Assembly (NCBI RefSeq): GCF_018332455.1
Contig: NZ_BOPZ01000007.1
Span: forward strand, 62,001-126,000
Length of the DNA: 64,000 nt
Direction: 5' to 3'
From: Clostridium polyendosporum
GTDB taxonomy: Bacteria; Bacillota; Clostridia; Clostridiales; Clostridiaceae
Shown here: positions 18,706 through 27,906 of the stretch, in pieces
How the letters are laid out: the number at the start of each line of letters is the position of its first letter
Position numbering within the stretch: position 1 is the stretch's first letter
Made by a program: the position numbers and the translations under genes
The notes under the pieces: generated by a model
The model's input: only the letters and a program-made list of their open reading frames with translations
Database searches by the model: none
Told to the model about the DNA's origin: nothing

Positions 18706-19641
18706 CTAATCTCTTAACTTTCTTCCTGTAAGACTTAAGAATACAGTTTCTAAGTCCATCTTTTTATATCCAATGTTTCTAATAGATACATTATTTGAGG
18801 TAAAATAGTTTATGATTTTATCTAAATTATTTACCTCTCTTATAGAGTTAATAACTACACTATTTTCCTTAATGTTTAGATTCTTAACTCCTGGAATATC
18901 CTTTAAGCTTCTCTCATCAATACTTTCAAGCTCATCAATTTCCACTTCAAGACTTTGAGTATCAGATACTAATGAAATAAGTTGTTCCTTTGTCCCCCCT
19001 GCAATAACCTTTCCATGGTCTATAATAACAATTCTATTGCAAAGTTCCTCAACTTCTTCCATATAGTGAGAAGTATACACTATAGTGCAGCCTTCTTTGT
19101 TAAGCTTCTTAACAGACTTTAATATGTGATTTCTTGATTGAGGATCTATACCAACAGTGGGTTCATCCATGATTACAAGCTTAGGTTTATGAGCTATAGC
19201 ACAAGCTATATTTAATCTTCTCATCATACCTCCTGAAAAGTTCTTAGCTTTAGAGTTCCTATGCTCTAAAAGACCTGTAAATTCAAGAGCATACTCTACA
19301 GCTTCATTTAACTCCCTTCTATTTAATCCAAAAAGTCCAGCAAAAAACTTAACATTTTCAACTGCTGTTAAGCTATCATATATGGCTAAGCTTTGAGGCA
19401 CAACACCTATATTTCTTTTTATATTCATCTCATTAGAATTAAAACTTTTACCGAAAATCTCGATGTCTCCTCTATTGCTTTTTAAGAGTCCTGTTAAAAT
19501 ATTTATAGTAGTACTTTTTCCTGCACCATTAGGGCCAAGCAATCCAAAAATCTCTCCTTCTTCCACCTCTAAAGAAAGATTATCTACTGCTATCTTTTCA
19601 CCAAATCTTTTTGTTAGATTCTTAATTGTAATAACCTTCAT
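18706..19641 (-). CDS. ABC exporter ATP-binding protein (LnrL-like)
   Basis: The 311-residue ATPase has Walker A 'GPNGAGKST' (near residues 35-43), the signature 'NFSGGMMRRL', Walker B 'LVIMDEP' and the switch His in 'TSHYMEE'. The C-terminal extension of about 90 residues is typical of the drug-exporter (DRA/CcmA-like) subfamily. It energises the two permeases downstream. The ATG follows AAAGGAG. A hairpin or operator-like dyad with a -10 box lies between it and the response regulator gene. Confidence 0.92.
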   Translation of the reverse strand: MKVITIKNLTKRFGEKIAVDNLSLEVEEGEIFGLLGPNGAGKSTTINILTGLLKSNRGDIEIFGKSFNSNEMNIKRNIGVVPQSLAIYDSLTAVENVKFFAGLFGLNRRELNEAVEYALEFTGLLEHRNSKAKNFSGGMMRRLNIACAIAHKPKLVIMDEPTVGIDPQSRNHILKSVKKLNKEGCTIVYTSHYMEEVEELCNRIVIIDHGKVIAGGTKEQLISLVSDTQSLEVEIDELESIDERSLKDIPGVKNLNIKENSVVINSIREVNNLDKIINYFTSNNVSIRNIGYKKMDLETVFLSLTGRKLRD

Positions 19642-19705
19642 AACTTTTCTCCTTTCTTAAACTTTCTATTTAAATATTAACTTCTAAAATGTCTCTCTTA
19701 ATTCT

Positions 19706-19740
19706 ATTATAGAAAAACCTCCTCTACTTTTGCAGTAGAG
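19706..19740 (-). promoter_or_regulatory. Dyad plus -10 box before the ABC exporter
   Basis: CTCTACT and AGTAGAG flank a five-base centre at 19722-19740. On the minus strand TATAAT follows at 19706-19711, spaced so that the dyad covers the -35 position, where no good -35 hexamer exists. The dyad may be the binding site of the neighbouring response regulator. The same bases also form a hairpin ending in TTTTT, so an intergenic terminator is the alternative. Confidence 0.5.
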
Positions 19741-19769
19741 AAGGTCATAACCTATAATGACTTTTGTCA

Positions 19770-20399
19770 CTATTTATTTGTGCCTTTTAAATAATATATT
19801 GCAATTTGAGTTCTATGGCTAAGCCCAGTTTTGTTAAGAATATTAGTTATATAGTTCTTTACAGTTCCTTCTGAAATAAACAGCTTTGCAGCAATCTCCT
19901 TGTTAGACAACCCTTCTGCTATACTTTCTACAATACTAAGTTCTCTATCTGTAAAAAGACCTTTATCTAATTTACTTTGATTAGACGTCATTCTTTCTTT
20001 TAGCTTTTCAAAAACCTTGTCCTCCATAACCTTATTGCCCTTAAATACCATCTTTATGGTATCAATTATCTTTTCAGGTGAATTATTTTTTAGTATATAT
20101 CCGCTAGCACCGTTTTTTACAGCTTCATTTATATATTCATCCTCATCAAAGGTTGTTAAGATAATAACCTTTGCTCTTGTCTTTCCTACAATCTCTTTAG
20201 TAGCTTTAACTCCGTCCATTACAGGCATTCTCACATCTAAAAGAACTATATCAACAATGTTTTTCGAACAAATCTCTAATGCCTTTAGTCCATTCTCTGC
20301 AGTACCTACAATTTCTATTTCCTCATTCATACCAAGTATAATCTTTAAACTCTCTCTTATAAGTGCATCATCATCACATATTAAAACTCTTATAGCCAT
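19770..20399 (-). CDS. NarL/LuxR-family response regulator (LnrK-like)
   Basis: The 209-residue protein has a receiver domain with the acidic pocket at Asp9-11, the phospho-acceptor Asp in 'IVLLDVRMPVMDG' near residue 54, Thr in 'ILTTFDE' and Lys in 'ILKN'. It ends in a LuxR helix-turn-helix, 'LSNKEIAAKLFISEGTVKNY'. It is encoded ten bases after the cognate kinase, with AGGAGG before the ATG. It probably activates the ABC genes downstream. Confidence 0.93.
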   Translation of the reverse strand: MAIRVLICDDDALIRESLKIILGMNEEIEIVGTAENGLKALEICSKNIVDIVLLDVRMPVMDGVKATKEIVGKTRAKVIILTTFDEDEYINEAVKNGASGYILKNNSPEKIIDTIKMVFKGNKVMEDKVFEKLKERMTSNQSKLDKGLFTDRELSIVESIAEGLSNKEIAAKLFISEGTVKNYITNILNKTGLSHRTQIAIYYLKGTNK

Positions 20400-20409
20400 A
20401 TTAAACCTC

Positions 20410-21522
20410 CTAAAGTGGTAATATCATAGTTATTCTAAAGCCATCATTTCCATCAAATATAGCATTTCCACCTAAATCAATACACCGTTGTTCTATTCCT
20501 AAAAGACCTAAACCCTTGGTCACATCTTCAACACCATTTCCATTATCTTTTATTTCTATCCTTGCAACCTTATTAAGAACATAAATTGATACATCAATCT
20601 TATTTCCTTGTGAGTACTTAATGGCATTGGTAACAGATTCTATAGCACTTTCGCATATAGCCTTCCATTGAATATATTGAAGCTTCCCAATTTCTCCTTT
20701 AAAGATTAAAGAATATTTGAACCCTGTTCCCTTAGTACTTTCTTCTAAAATAAGCTTTATTCTATTTATGCCTAATTGTTCTGAAGGAGGTTTTATTTTT
20801 CTTAGAGCTTGTCTTACATCCTCCATCCCTACTCTTAACACATTTATCGTACTTTCAATGATTTCCTTAGCCTTATCCTTATTACTATCAATAAGAAGCT
20901 TTGAAGCTTCTAATTGCATTAAACTAGCTGCTAAGGTATGCCCTATCTTATCATGCATTTGCTGCGAAAGTGAATTTCTTTCCTCAAGCTGTGAGGTATA
21001 TACTGCTTGTCTTTCATGCTTTGTTATGTGTTCAATTTCTTTTACATACTTACTACCTTTCTCTCTTAGTTCATCATTTTCTATTAATAACTTTTCAATT
21101 TTCACAAGGTATTTTTGTATTAATATGTGCAAGAGAAAAAGTAAACAAAGTAATAAAACATATACTGATAATATTTTCTTTGGTAAAACAAAAGCAAATA
21201 AAACTGCAGCAACTATTCCATATATAAATGAATATCTTTTTATAAAAATAATATCAAAAAAGTTCATTGGTAGAAGTATTAGAAAAATACTATCCAGTCT
21301 TAACCCACATAAAATACTAATAACTACAGAAAACATAATCCAAATTAAACTAAGTTTCTTTTTTATGAAGATAAAAATCAATGTGTTAAATATCACATAT
21401 AAAAGAGACAGGATTACCACCTCTGTGGTAAAACTGTTTCCCATTATATATTCGTAAATGCAGTATATTAAAATAAATATTCTAGTTAATAAAAGATAAT
21501 CCTCTCCAGTTCTTAAAACCAT
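20410..21522 (-). CDS. Sensor histidine kinase (HisKA_3 type, LnrJ-like)
   Basis: The first 140 residues are a bundle of hydrophobic helices with no extracytoplasmic domain, suggesting intramembrane sensing. A coiled coil, the HisKA_3 segment 'SQQMHDKIGHTLAASL' (phospho-acceptor His) and an HATPase_c domain with 'DNGNGV' and 'GLGLLGIEQR' follow. I place the start at ATG 21522 (370 residues), because TGAGGAAGAG lies just upstream, rather than at the GTG four codons earlier. It forms an operon with the response regulator. Confidence 0.88.
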   Translation of the reverse strand: MVLRTGEDYLLLTRIFILIYCIYEYIMGNSFTTEVVILSLLYVIFNTLIFIFIKKKLSLIWIMFSVVISILCGLRLDSIFLILLPMNFFDIIFIKRYSFIYGIVAAVLFAFVLPKKILSVYVLLLCLLFLLHILIQKYLVKIEKLLIENDELREKGSKYVKEIEHITKHERQAVYTSQLEERNSLSQQMHDKIGHTLAASLMQLEASKLLIDSNKDKAKEIIESTINVLRVGMEDVRQALRKIKPPSEQLGINRIKLILEESTKGTGFKYSLIFKGEIGKLQYIQWKAICESAIESVTNAIKYSQGNKIDVSIYVLNKVARIEIKDNGNGVEDVTKGLGLLGIEQRCIDLGGNAIFDGNDGFRITMILPL

Positions 21523-21630
21523 ACTCTTCCTCACTATATCAAAGTAACTAATAATCGAACTTAGAATTTTTCAAAAATAATTAACTATATAGTCAATTCT
21601 TATTACCACTAATGACTTAATTTATACATC

Positions 21631-23007
21631 CTATCTTATAATTTTCTTTAGGAGTTCTACTTTTTTAGTAAACGGCGCATATCTAAAAGATACATCTAAC
21701 CAAGTTCCTCTCTTAATTATTGACTTTTTATGTATAAAAGTTTCAAAACTTGCTTTTCCATGATAAGCTCCTATGCCACTGCTTCCTACCCCTCCAAAAT
21801 GCATATGTGGGGATGCTACATGAACTATAGTATCATTTATAGATACACCTCCTGAGGTTGTTTCATTAAGCACTTTTTCAATACTCTTCTTATTTTCAGA
21901 GAAATAATAAAGTGCCAAAGGCTTAGACTCATGATTTAACTTCTTTATTACATCATCAAGATCTTGAAACTCCAATACTGGAAAGATAGGACCAAAGATC
22001 TCATCAATCATAACTGGGTGATTCCAATTTACTTCTTGAAGTATTGTTGGTTGAATATAGAGCTGTTCCTTATCTGTATGCCCACCAAAATAAAGCTTAC
22101 TATAATCTATGTATGAAATTAATCTATCAAAGTTTTTCTCATTAATTATTCTAGGATAATCAACAGATTCCTTCATATTTTCTCCATATTGTTCTTTTAT
22201 TTCTTTGACCATACTTTTTAAAAGCTTGTCCTTAGCATCTAAATGTACATAAATATAATCTGGTGCTACACAGGTTTGTCCCGCATTTAAAAGCTTTCCC
22301 CATACTATTCTCCTTGCTGCTAAAGATATATTTGCATCCTTGTCTACAATACAAGGACTTTTACCTCCAAGCTCTAAAGTTACTGGAGTTAAATTCTTTG
22401 CTGCTGCCTCCATTACTATTTTTCCTACTCTTACACTACCAGTAAAGAAAATATAATCAAACTCCTTGTTTAAAAGATCTTGTACTGCCTCTTTTCCACC
22501 ATAAGGCTCAACCACAGCTATATACTCCTCAGGAAACACCTCATTTATCACCTTTATCATAATCTCAGATGTATGTGGGGTAAATTCTGAAGGCTTTACC
22601 ATAGCACAATTACCACCTGCAATAGCTCCTATTAAAGGTGCAATACACAACTGAAAGGGGTAATTAAATGGACCAATAATTAGTACTACCCCATAAGGCT
22701 CCTTAAGAATAATACTCTTTGCTGGGAAATAGACTAAAGGAGTTTTCTTTCTTTCTGGCTTAGCCCATTTCTTAAGATTTTTTATCATAAGATTTATTTC
22801 CTCATATATCATTCCAACCTCTGTAGCATAAGCTTCAAATTGTGATTTTCGCAGATCCATGTTCAAAGCTTCTAGTATTTCCTTCTCATATTTTTTTATG
22901 GATTCTTTTAATAACTTTAAGCTTTCTATCCTAGAATCTAACTCTCTAGTCTTCCCAGAAAAATAATAATTCTTCTGCCTTTTTAATATCTTTTCTATAT
23001 TATACAT
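21631..23007 (-). CDS. Aldehyde dehydrogenase (class 3-like, NAD(P)+)
   Basis: The 458-residue enzyme has the aldehyde dehydrogenase landmarks 'GPFNYPF' (112-118), 'FTGSVRVGK' (188-196), catalytic Glu212 in 'LELGGKSP' and Cys246 in 'NAGQTC'. The length and the 'KPSEFTPHTS' segment fit the short class 3 group that includes B. subtilis YwdH and fatty-aldehyde enzymes. It oxidises an aldehyde to its acid with NAD(P)+. A hydrophobic C-terminal anchor is not obvious. It stands alone, with AGGAGAG before the ATG. Confidence 0.92.
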   Translation of the reverse strand: MYNIEKILKRQKNYYFSGKTRELDSRIESLKLLKESIKKYEKEILEALNMDLRKSQFEAYATEVGMIYEEINLMIKNLKKWAKPERKKTPLVYFPAKSIILKEPYGVVLIIGPFNYPFQLCIAPLIGAIAGGNCAMVKPSEFTPHTSEIMIKVINEVFPEEYIAVVEPYGGKEAVQDLLNKEFDYIFFTGSVRVGKIVMEAAAKNLTPVTLELGGKSPCIVDKDANISLAARRIVWGKLLNAGQTCVAPDYIYVHLDAKDKLLKSMVKEIKEQYGENMKESVDYPRIINEKNFDRLISYIDYSKLYFGGHTDKEQLYIQPTILQEVNWNHPVMIDEIFGPIFPVLEFQDLDDVIKKLNHESKPLALYYFSENKKSIEKVLNETTSGGVSINDTIVHVASPHMHFGGVGSSGIGAYHGKASFETFIHKKSIIKRGTWLDVSFRYAPFTKKVELLKKIIR

Positions 23008-23194
23008 ATTCTTATCTCTCCTATTAAAATAACATCTAATGGATAATTAGAATTTCCTCCTTGATTGAAAGTGTCTCCCTAAAAATGCAATCATTTAAAC
23101 AATAGCAATTTTTACTCTTTTAGAAGTCAACTAAAGACAAGGAGAGAAATTCTTAATACAACAAGACATACTCCATAATGGCCCACATATAATT

Positions 23195-23908
23195 TTACTT
23201 AAAATTTATTAGCCCCTCCTTTAACTCTGAGAAAGGAACTTTAAACTCTCTTATTCCTGAAACATAAGGGGCAATCTCATAAAGTTGATACACTATAACA
23301 ATACCATCATCCGTAACATAGTAATCTTGGTTGTCTTTTATCCCCTTAAAGTCTTTACCTCCATTAAAATACTCTTGAGGTGACTGGCTTATCTGTTTTT
23401 TTATACTTTCATTAATAATTGTTTTAAAATCATATCCTTCATTAAAAAGTTCTTTAAGTATTAAATTCTTTCCACTATTTAAATCTAAATTATAAGTATT
23501 TCTAGTAGTTATTCCATGAGCACCACCTGTATATTGATAATAATCAATATATAGGCTCAGAAAGTTATTTTTATTATATCCAAGTTTATAAACTGTTACT
23601 AAATCAAACGGTCGAACGTCTATTCCTGCTTTTTGTGAATCTAACTCATTTTCCTTCGCCATTTCAGTTAGATCTTTTTTCCAATTTAAAATATTCCCTT
23701 CGATTTTTGTATTTATTCCATCATAAATTTTGTTTCCTGCATTTGCAATATAGGGTATGGTTAAATCAATATTTATATAAGAATACTTTTCCTTTAAAGT
23801 CTTTGATTTTATAGTAACCCCTTTAGCATCGTCTTTAATGGACATTCCCATTAGAGTGGTTAGAAAAATAACTATCAGTGTTATTAAAGGTACAAATCTT
23901 TTTTTCAT
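23195..23908 (-). CDS. Secreted or membrane-anchored DUF3298 protein (RsiV/PdaC-like)
   Basis: The start is taken at ATG 23908 because TTAGGAGGG precedes it correctly; the ATG seven codons earlier does not fit. The 237-residue product has an N-terminal signal or anchor helix (about 4-24). A DUF4163-like region follows, and then a DUF3298 domain with 'YTGGAHGITTRNTYNLDL' and 'YEIAPYVSG'. These domains occur in the anti-sigma factor RsiV (lysozyme sensor) and in peptidoglycan deacetylase PdaC. With no kinase or deacetylase domain here, it is a stand-alone envelope protein of unknown role. Confidence 0.8.
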   Translation of the reverse strand: MKKRFVPLITLIVIFLTTLMGMSIKDDAKGVTIKSKTLKEKYSYINIDLTIPYIANAGNKIYDGINTKIEGNILNWKKDLTEMAKENELDSQKAGIDVRPFDLVTVYKLGYNKNNFLSLYIDYYQYTGGAHGITTRNTYNLDLNSGKNLILKELFNEGYDFKTIINESIKKQISQSPQEYFNGGKDFKGIKDNQDYYVTDDGIVIVYQLYEIAPYVSGIREFKVPFSELKEGLINFK

Positions 23909-23996
23909 AGTAAACCCTCCTAAAATCATTAAACTTGTTCATCTTTATAAGTATTAGTAACATTATAAACTGTTATACTCACATTTTTACAATAAG

Positions 23997-24020
23997 TTAT
24001 CCACAAGCTTCTGTGGATAA
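23997..24020. promoter_or_regulatory. Inverted pair of perfect DnaA boxes
   Basis: TTATCCACA and its inverse TGTGGATAA are separated by six bases. Both are exact consensus DnaA boxes. The pair lies in the divergent gap between the DUF3298 gene and the hydrolase gene, about 140 bp from any promoter element I can see. It is not at an origin as far as this window shows. Confidence 0.7.
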
Positions 24021-24157
24021 TGTGCATAATTTCCATTAATTTCAATTAATTACCGATACTTTTTAAATTATTTTATATAACAAACTAAAAATGCATTTAA
24101 ATTCAATAAGATTATTTGTCAATTCAATAGTTAACTTGTGTATTAAATCAGTTCTAT

Positions 24158-24187
24158 TTGTTTTGTTAAATAATGTTATGTTATAAT
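24158..24187 (+). promoter_or_regulatory. Promoter of the hydrolase-deacetylase operon
   Basis: TTGTTT and TATAAT (24182-24187) are separated by 18 bp. Because the -10 lies downstream of the first in-frame ATG (24173), translation must start at a later ATG. Confidence 0.6.
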
Positions 24188-24214
24188 AAATTCATTGAAG
24201 TTAGGGGGATTACA

Positions 24215-25144
24215 ATGACTTTTATATTATTAGCTGTTGTTTTACTAATCGGTTTAATTTATATTTCAGATTACTTCTATAAAAAGGTTATAAAAAGAAG
24301 GCTAATTAATGAAGATACCACCTTCAAAGAATATGTAAACAAAAAACTCATTGATGAGGAGTTTTATTATTCTCTTACTAGAGAAGATTTATATATAACT
24401 TCAAAGGATGGACTCAACCTGAAAGGAACATTTATAGAAGCACAAAAAACGTCTAATAAGTATGTAGTACTAGTACATGGAATATCTATTGGTCCTGTAG
24501 GTTCACTTAAATATTTAGATGCTTTTTATAGCTTAGATTTTAATATATTGATTATTCACCAAAGAAGACATGGTAAAAGTGAAGGTAGACATTCAACTTA
24601 TGGTTATCATGAAAAGCAAGATTTATTCTTGTGGGTTTCTTATTTAAGGAAAATATTTGGTAATGATATAATCATAGGTCTTCACGGTGAATCCATGGGT
24701 GCAGCCACTGTGCTCCAATATACTGAATTAGATCAAAACATAAGTTTTATAATTGCTGATTGTGGATTTAGTGACTTATCTGAACTTTTAAAATTTCAAA
24801 TTAATTATAGCTATCCTAATATACTAAGACCTCTTCTAAATATACTTATTAACTTAATAAATATACGTGCTATAAAACGTGCTAAATTTAATTTTAGAGA
24901 TACGTCTCCTATAAAAGCAGTAGAAAACAGTGAAATCCCAACCCTTTTCATTCATGGTAAGAATGATTCCCTTGTACCATGGTTTATGAGTGAAAAAATG
25001 TACCAAGTTAAAACTAAGGGAATAAAAGAATTATATTTTGTAGAAGAAGCTGCTCATGCAGAAGCAATTAAGAAAGATAAGAAAACCTATGATAAAAAAA
25101 TAACAGATTTTATAAATAAAGTATTATCAACAAGGGAGTGCTAA
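24215..25144 (+). CDS. Membrane-anchored alpha/beta hydrolase
   Basis: The 309-residue protein has an N-terminal membrane helix (about 2-18) and an alpha/beta-hydrolase domain. The domain shows the oxyanion 'VLVHGI', nucleophile Ser160 in 'HGESMG', acid Asp in 'FIHGKNDSLVPW' and a late His in 'EEAAHAEA'. This resembles B. subtilis YqkD-like hydrolases; the substrate is unknown. The start at 24215 follows TTAGGGGGAT, and the promoter's -10 box overlaps the region of an earlier in-frame ATG. The next gene begins two bases after its stop, so the two are coupled. Confidence 0.85.
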   Translation: MTFILLAVVLLIGLIYISDYFYKKVIKRRLINEDTTFKEYVNKKLIDEEFYYSLTREDLYITSKDGLNLKGTFIEAQKTSNKYVVLVHGISIGPVGSLKYLDAFYSLDFNILIIHQRRHGKSEGRHSTYGYHEKQDLFLWVSYLRKIFGNDIIIGLHGESMGAATVLQYTELDQNISFIIADCGFSDLSELLKFQINYSYPNILRPLLNILINLINIRAIKRAKFNFRDTSPIKAVENSEIPTLFIHGKNDSLVPWFMSEKMYQVKTKGIKELYFVEEAAHAEAIKKDKKTYDKKITDFINKVLSTREC

Positions 25145-25146
25145 GG

Positions 25147-26046
25147 ATGAATAAAAAAAAGATAGTTCTATCTGCTGTTTGCTTGATTCTTTTAGTAATA
25201 AATGTTCTGATTATTACTATAGGTTACATGTTAAGAAAAACTTCTATAAACTCAGCAAGCATAAAGGTTCAAAACATAACAACTGAAGCTTCAAAAGAGT
25301 CAATTCAAACATTAGATAAGAAAAACAAACCCGAGAAACAAGATACCAATAGATTTGAAGGATTTAAATTAACTTCTGAAAATAAAGGGATTCCTATTTT
25401 ATGCTATCATGATGTAAATCCTGCTCAAAGCAATGAACTACTGCTCTCACCTGAAAAATTTAAAGAACAAATGAAATACTTAAAGGATAATGGCTATCTT
25501 CCTCTTACTTTAGATGAGCTTTACGGTTTTTTAAGACAGAACAAACCTGTTCCTGAAAAATCAGTAGTTATAACTTTTGATGATGGATATAGATCCAACT
25601 ACACTTATGCCTATCCAATTCTTAAAGAATTCGGGTTTAAAGCGACTATCTTTGTTATTTCAGACTTTATAGATAATGATCTTTATATGACAAAGACTCA
25701 ACTTAAAGAATTATCTGATTACGGGTTAGATATTGAAAGTCATACGGATAAACATGAAGATCTTTCAACATTAAATAAAGAAATGCAAATCACAACAATG
25801 ATAAAATCAAAAGAATCATTAGAATATCTTCTTGAGAAAAAAATTAATTATATAGCATATCCTTTTGGTAGAATGAATGAGGATACAAAAAAAGCTGCTG
25901 AAGTTGCCGGATACAAACTTGGTTTCAACTTACAACAGGGATTAGCAGATAGGGACGACAATATATATAATATTGATAGAATCTATATTAGTAACGATCA
26001 CTCCATTGATGAATTTATTAAAAGAGTAACTACAACAAAAAAATAG
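25147..26046 (+). CDS. Polysaccharide deacetylase, membrane-anchored (CE4)
   Basis: The 299-residue protein has an N-terminal membrane anchor (about 7-28), a linker, and a NodB-type CE4 domain. The domain shows 'ILCYHDV' (85-90), 'ITFDDGYRSNY' (catalytic and metal Asp145/146), the metal His pair 'HTDKH' (199/203) and 'YIAYPFG'. Such enzymes deacetylate N-acetylglucosamine in peptidoglycan or poly-GlcNAc outside the membrane. ATG 25147 is preferred to the GTG at 25138, as AAGGGAG is correctly spaced only for the former. It is translated with the upstream hydrolase. Confidence 0.9.
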   Translation: MNKKKIVLSAVCLILLVINVLIITIGYMLRKTSINSASIKVQNITTEASKESIQTLDKKNKPEKQDTNRFEGFKLTSENKGIPILCYHDVNPAQSNELLLSPEKFKEQMKYLKDNGYLPLTLDELYGFLRQNKPVPEKSVVITFDDGYRSNYTYAYPILKEFGFKATIFVISDFIDNDLYMTKTQLKELSDYGLDIESHTDKHEDLSTLNKEMQITTMIKSKESLEYLLEKKINYIAYPFGRMNEDTKKAAEVAGYKLGFNLQQGLADRDDNIYNIDRIYISNDHSIDEFIKRVTTTKK

Positions 26047-26055
26047 TATATCAAT

Positions 26056-26087
26056 TAACAATGGGCACTATTCTATGCCCATTGTTA
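26056..26087. terminator. Hairpin between converging deacetylase and rluF
   Basis: TAACAATGGGCA pairs with TGCCCATTGTTA around an eight-base loop. It lies at the junction of two converging genes; the U-tract is poor on both strands, so it is a modest terminator. Confidence 0.6.
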
Positions 26088-26861
26088 ATCATAAAAAGAT
26101 GCTTCTTCTGTTTTTAAAGAAGTAGATATTAATCTATTCAACTCACTAAGTTCTTTATGAGTTAAGTATCTCCAATTACCGACTTTAAGAGTTCCAAGTT
26201 TAACATTCATTATTCTAAGTCTTTCAAGTTTCTTTACCTTATATCCTAAAAATTCACACATTCTTCTTATTTGTCTATTAAGTCCTTGAGTTAAAATTAT
26301 TCTAAATATATATTTTCCTTCTTTTCTTACAAAGCACTTTTTTGTAATTTCACCCAAAACAGGTACACCACTACCCATTCTTTTTATAAATTCATCAGTT
26401 ATAGGCTTATCAACAGTCACAACATATTCCTTTTCATGGTTATTGCCTGCTCTTAATATCTTATTTACTATATCACCATCATTTGTAAGAAATATAAGCC
26501 CTTGAGAATCCTTATCTAGTCTTCCTATCGGAAAAATTCTTTTTTCATGATCTATAAAATCAACTATATTACCTCTCACTTTAGATTCAGTGGTGCAAGT
26601 TATTCCTACAGGCTTATTTAATGCTATATATACGAGTTCTTCCTCTTGCTTTAAAAGTTTCCCATTCAAACGAACTTCTTGTCCCTTTTTAACCTTGGTA
26701 CCCATAGTAGCAATAACGCCATCCACTGTAACTCTTCCTTGTTCTATAAGCTTATCTGCTTCTCTCCTAGAACATATACCAGTTTCACTTAAAAACTTAT
26801 TTAATCTTACTTCCTCACTCTTTTCATTATGAGTTATAATACTCTTTCTCTTATCCATCAT
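26085..26861 (-). CDS. rluF: 23S rRNA pseudouridine synthase, RluF type
   Basis: The 258-residue protein combines an S4 RNA-binding domain (about 18-65, '[22 protein letters not shown]') with an RsuA/RluB-type catalytic domain containing '[11 protein letters not shown]' (catalytic Asp near 116) and 'GLNRQIRRM'. The '[14 protein letters not shown]' segment is characteristic of RluF, which modifies U2604 of 23S rRNA. It could still be another RluB/E/F member. It is separated by 28 bases from the downstream end of the sigma-I-like gene and may be cotranscribed with it. Confidence 0.85.
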   Translation of the reverse strand: MMDKRKSIITHNEKSEEVRLNKFLSETGICSRREADKLIEQGRVTVDGVIATMGTKVKKGQEVRLNGKLLKQEEELVYIALNKPVGITCTTESKVRGNIVDFIDHEKRIFPIGRLDKDSQGLIFLTNDGDIVNKILRAGNNHEKEYVVTVDKPITDEFIKRMGSGVPVLGEITKKCFVRKEGKYIFRIILTQGLNRQIRRMCEFLGYKVKKLERLRIMNVKLGTLKVGNWRYLTHKELSELNRLISTSLKTEEASFYD

Positions 26862-26889
26862 TAGCTTCTAGGTTCCTTTCTAATATTTT

Positions 26890-27906
26890 CTATTTATCGT
26901 CTTGGGAATAATTAATTTCTTTTTCAACTCCCCTATTATTAATTAACACTTTAATCTTATTCGCCTTTATATATTGCTCACTCATTGGAAGCCAATCATT
27001 TCTTAAATTATGTCCACTTATTATAATTACCATCTCTTTCGATGGGATCATTTTATTTTCATTAGCATATTTTATTATCTCATATATTCCTTCATCAATA
27101 TCTTTATGAACTACATTTATACTATGAACCAAAAGTTGACCTTTAGTAGTAGCAGAATATATATAATTAATTCTATTTAACACATTAACTTCAACTTTAA
27201 TTTGAGAAGTAGAATTTATAATTATAGTTGAATAGTTCATATTATATATATAATACAAAGCTGGTAAGGTCATAAATATTAATGCAGTAGCTCCTACTAG
27301 CTGCTTTTTATAATGTTTTAAACCCTTCTTTTCTTTTCCAGATAACTCCTCACCTAAAACTTTATCTTCATTACTGTTTTTAATTTTTATAAAATCTCCT
27401 AAATTGGTTATTATAATTGAACTTCTTTTTCTATTACTTAAAGCTAAACCTCTATAAATAACACTTTTTTCATTTTTTTCAATAACTGATATAATTGCAT
27501 TACTATCAGCGTCTCTTTCTTCTATATTCATGTAATTATTAAGAATACGATAATTAGGATTTGCTAAAATGATAACATAAACTATTAAAAAATCTCTCCA
27601 ACTCTCAATAAGAACCTTAGATGTTCTAGTAAGTTTGGCTAGTTTTGCAACTGGTATCTCTCTTTTCCTAGTAAATTCACTATATAATTCACTATCTTTT
27701 ACTATATAAAAAGCTATATTAAGAAGTATATTTTTAATATCATATCTTGGTGTTCTTCTTACTAAACTCTTTAAATTAACTCCGTAAAGTCTAATTCCTT
27801 TTAAAAAAAGAAATATCTCCTTCTCTGACTCTTTATCCTCTTCCTTTACAGCTCTTAGTTTTGGTTTGGTAGAAAAAATATATTTATCTTTAATAAATAC
27901 TTCCAT
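26890..27906 (-). CDS. SigI C-terminal-like region fused to RsgI anti-sigma domain
   Basis: The 338-residue protein reads as three parts. Residues about 30-126 resemble the C-terminal half of sigma factor SigI: 'LYGVNLKSLVRRTPR', then 'KREIPVAKLAKLTRTSKVLIESWRDFL' aligned to the SigI 'KKxPIKELEKxxKVSRKTIERxRKYI' helix-turn-helix. Residues about 135-180 resemble the RsgI N-terminal anti-sigma domain ('GLALSNRKRSSIIITNLGDFIKIK'). A membrane helix (203-221) and an extracytoplasmic region follow, as in RsgI. The promoter-opening sigma-2 region is missing. I infer a fused anti-sigma/DNA-binding membrane protein; the assignment rests on recalled motifs, not on a search. Confidence 0.65.
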   Translation of the reverse strand: MEVFIKDKYIFSTKPKLRAVKEEDKESEKEIFLFLKGIRLYGVNLKSLVRRTPRYDIKNILLNIAFYIVKDSELYSEFTRKREIPVAKLAKLTRTSKVLIESWRDFLIVYVIILANPNYRILNNYMNIEERDADSNAIISVIEKNEKSVIYRGLALSNRKRSSIIITNLGDFIKIKNSNEDKVLGEELSGKEKKGLKHYKKQLVGATALIFMTLPALYYIYNMNYSTIIINSTSQIKVEVNVLNRINYIYSATTKGQLLVHSINVVHKDIDEGIYEIIKYANENKMIPSKEMVIIISGHNLRNDWLPMSEQYIKANKIKVLINNRGVEKEINYSQDDK

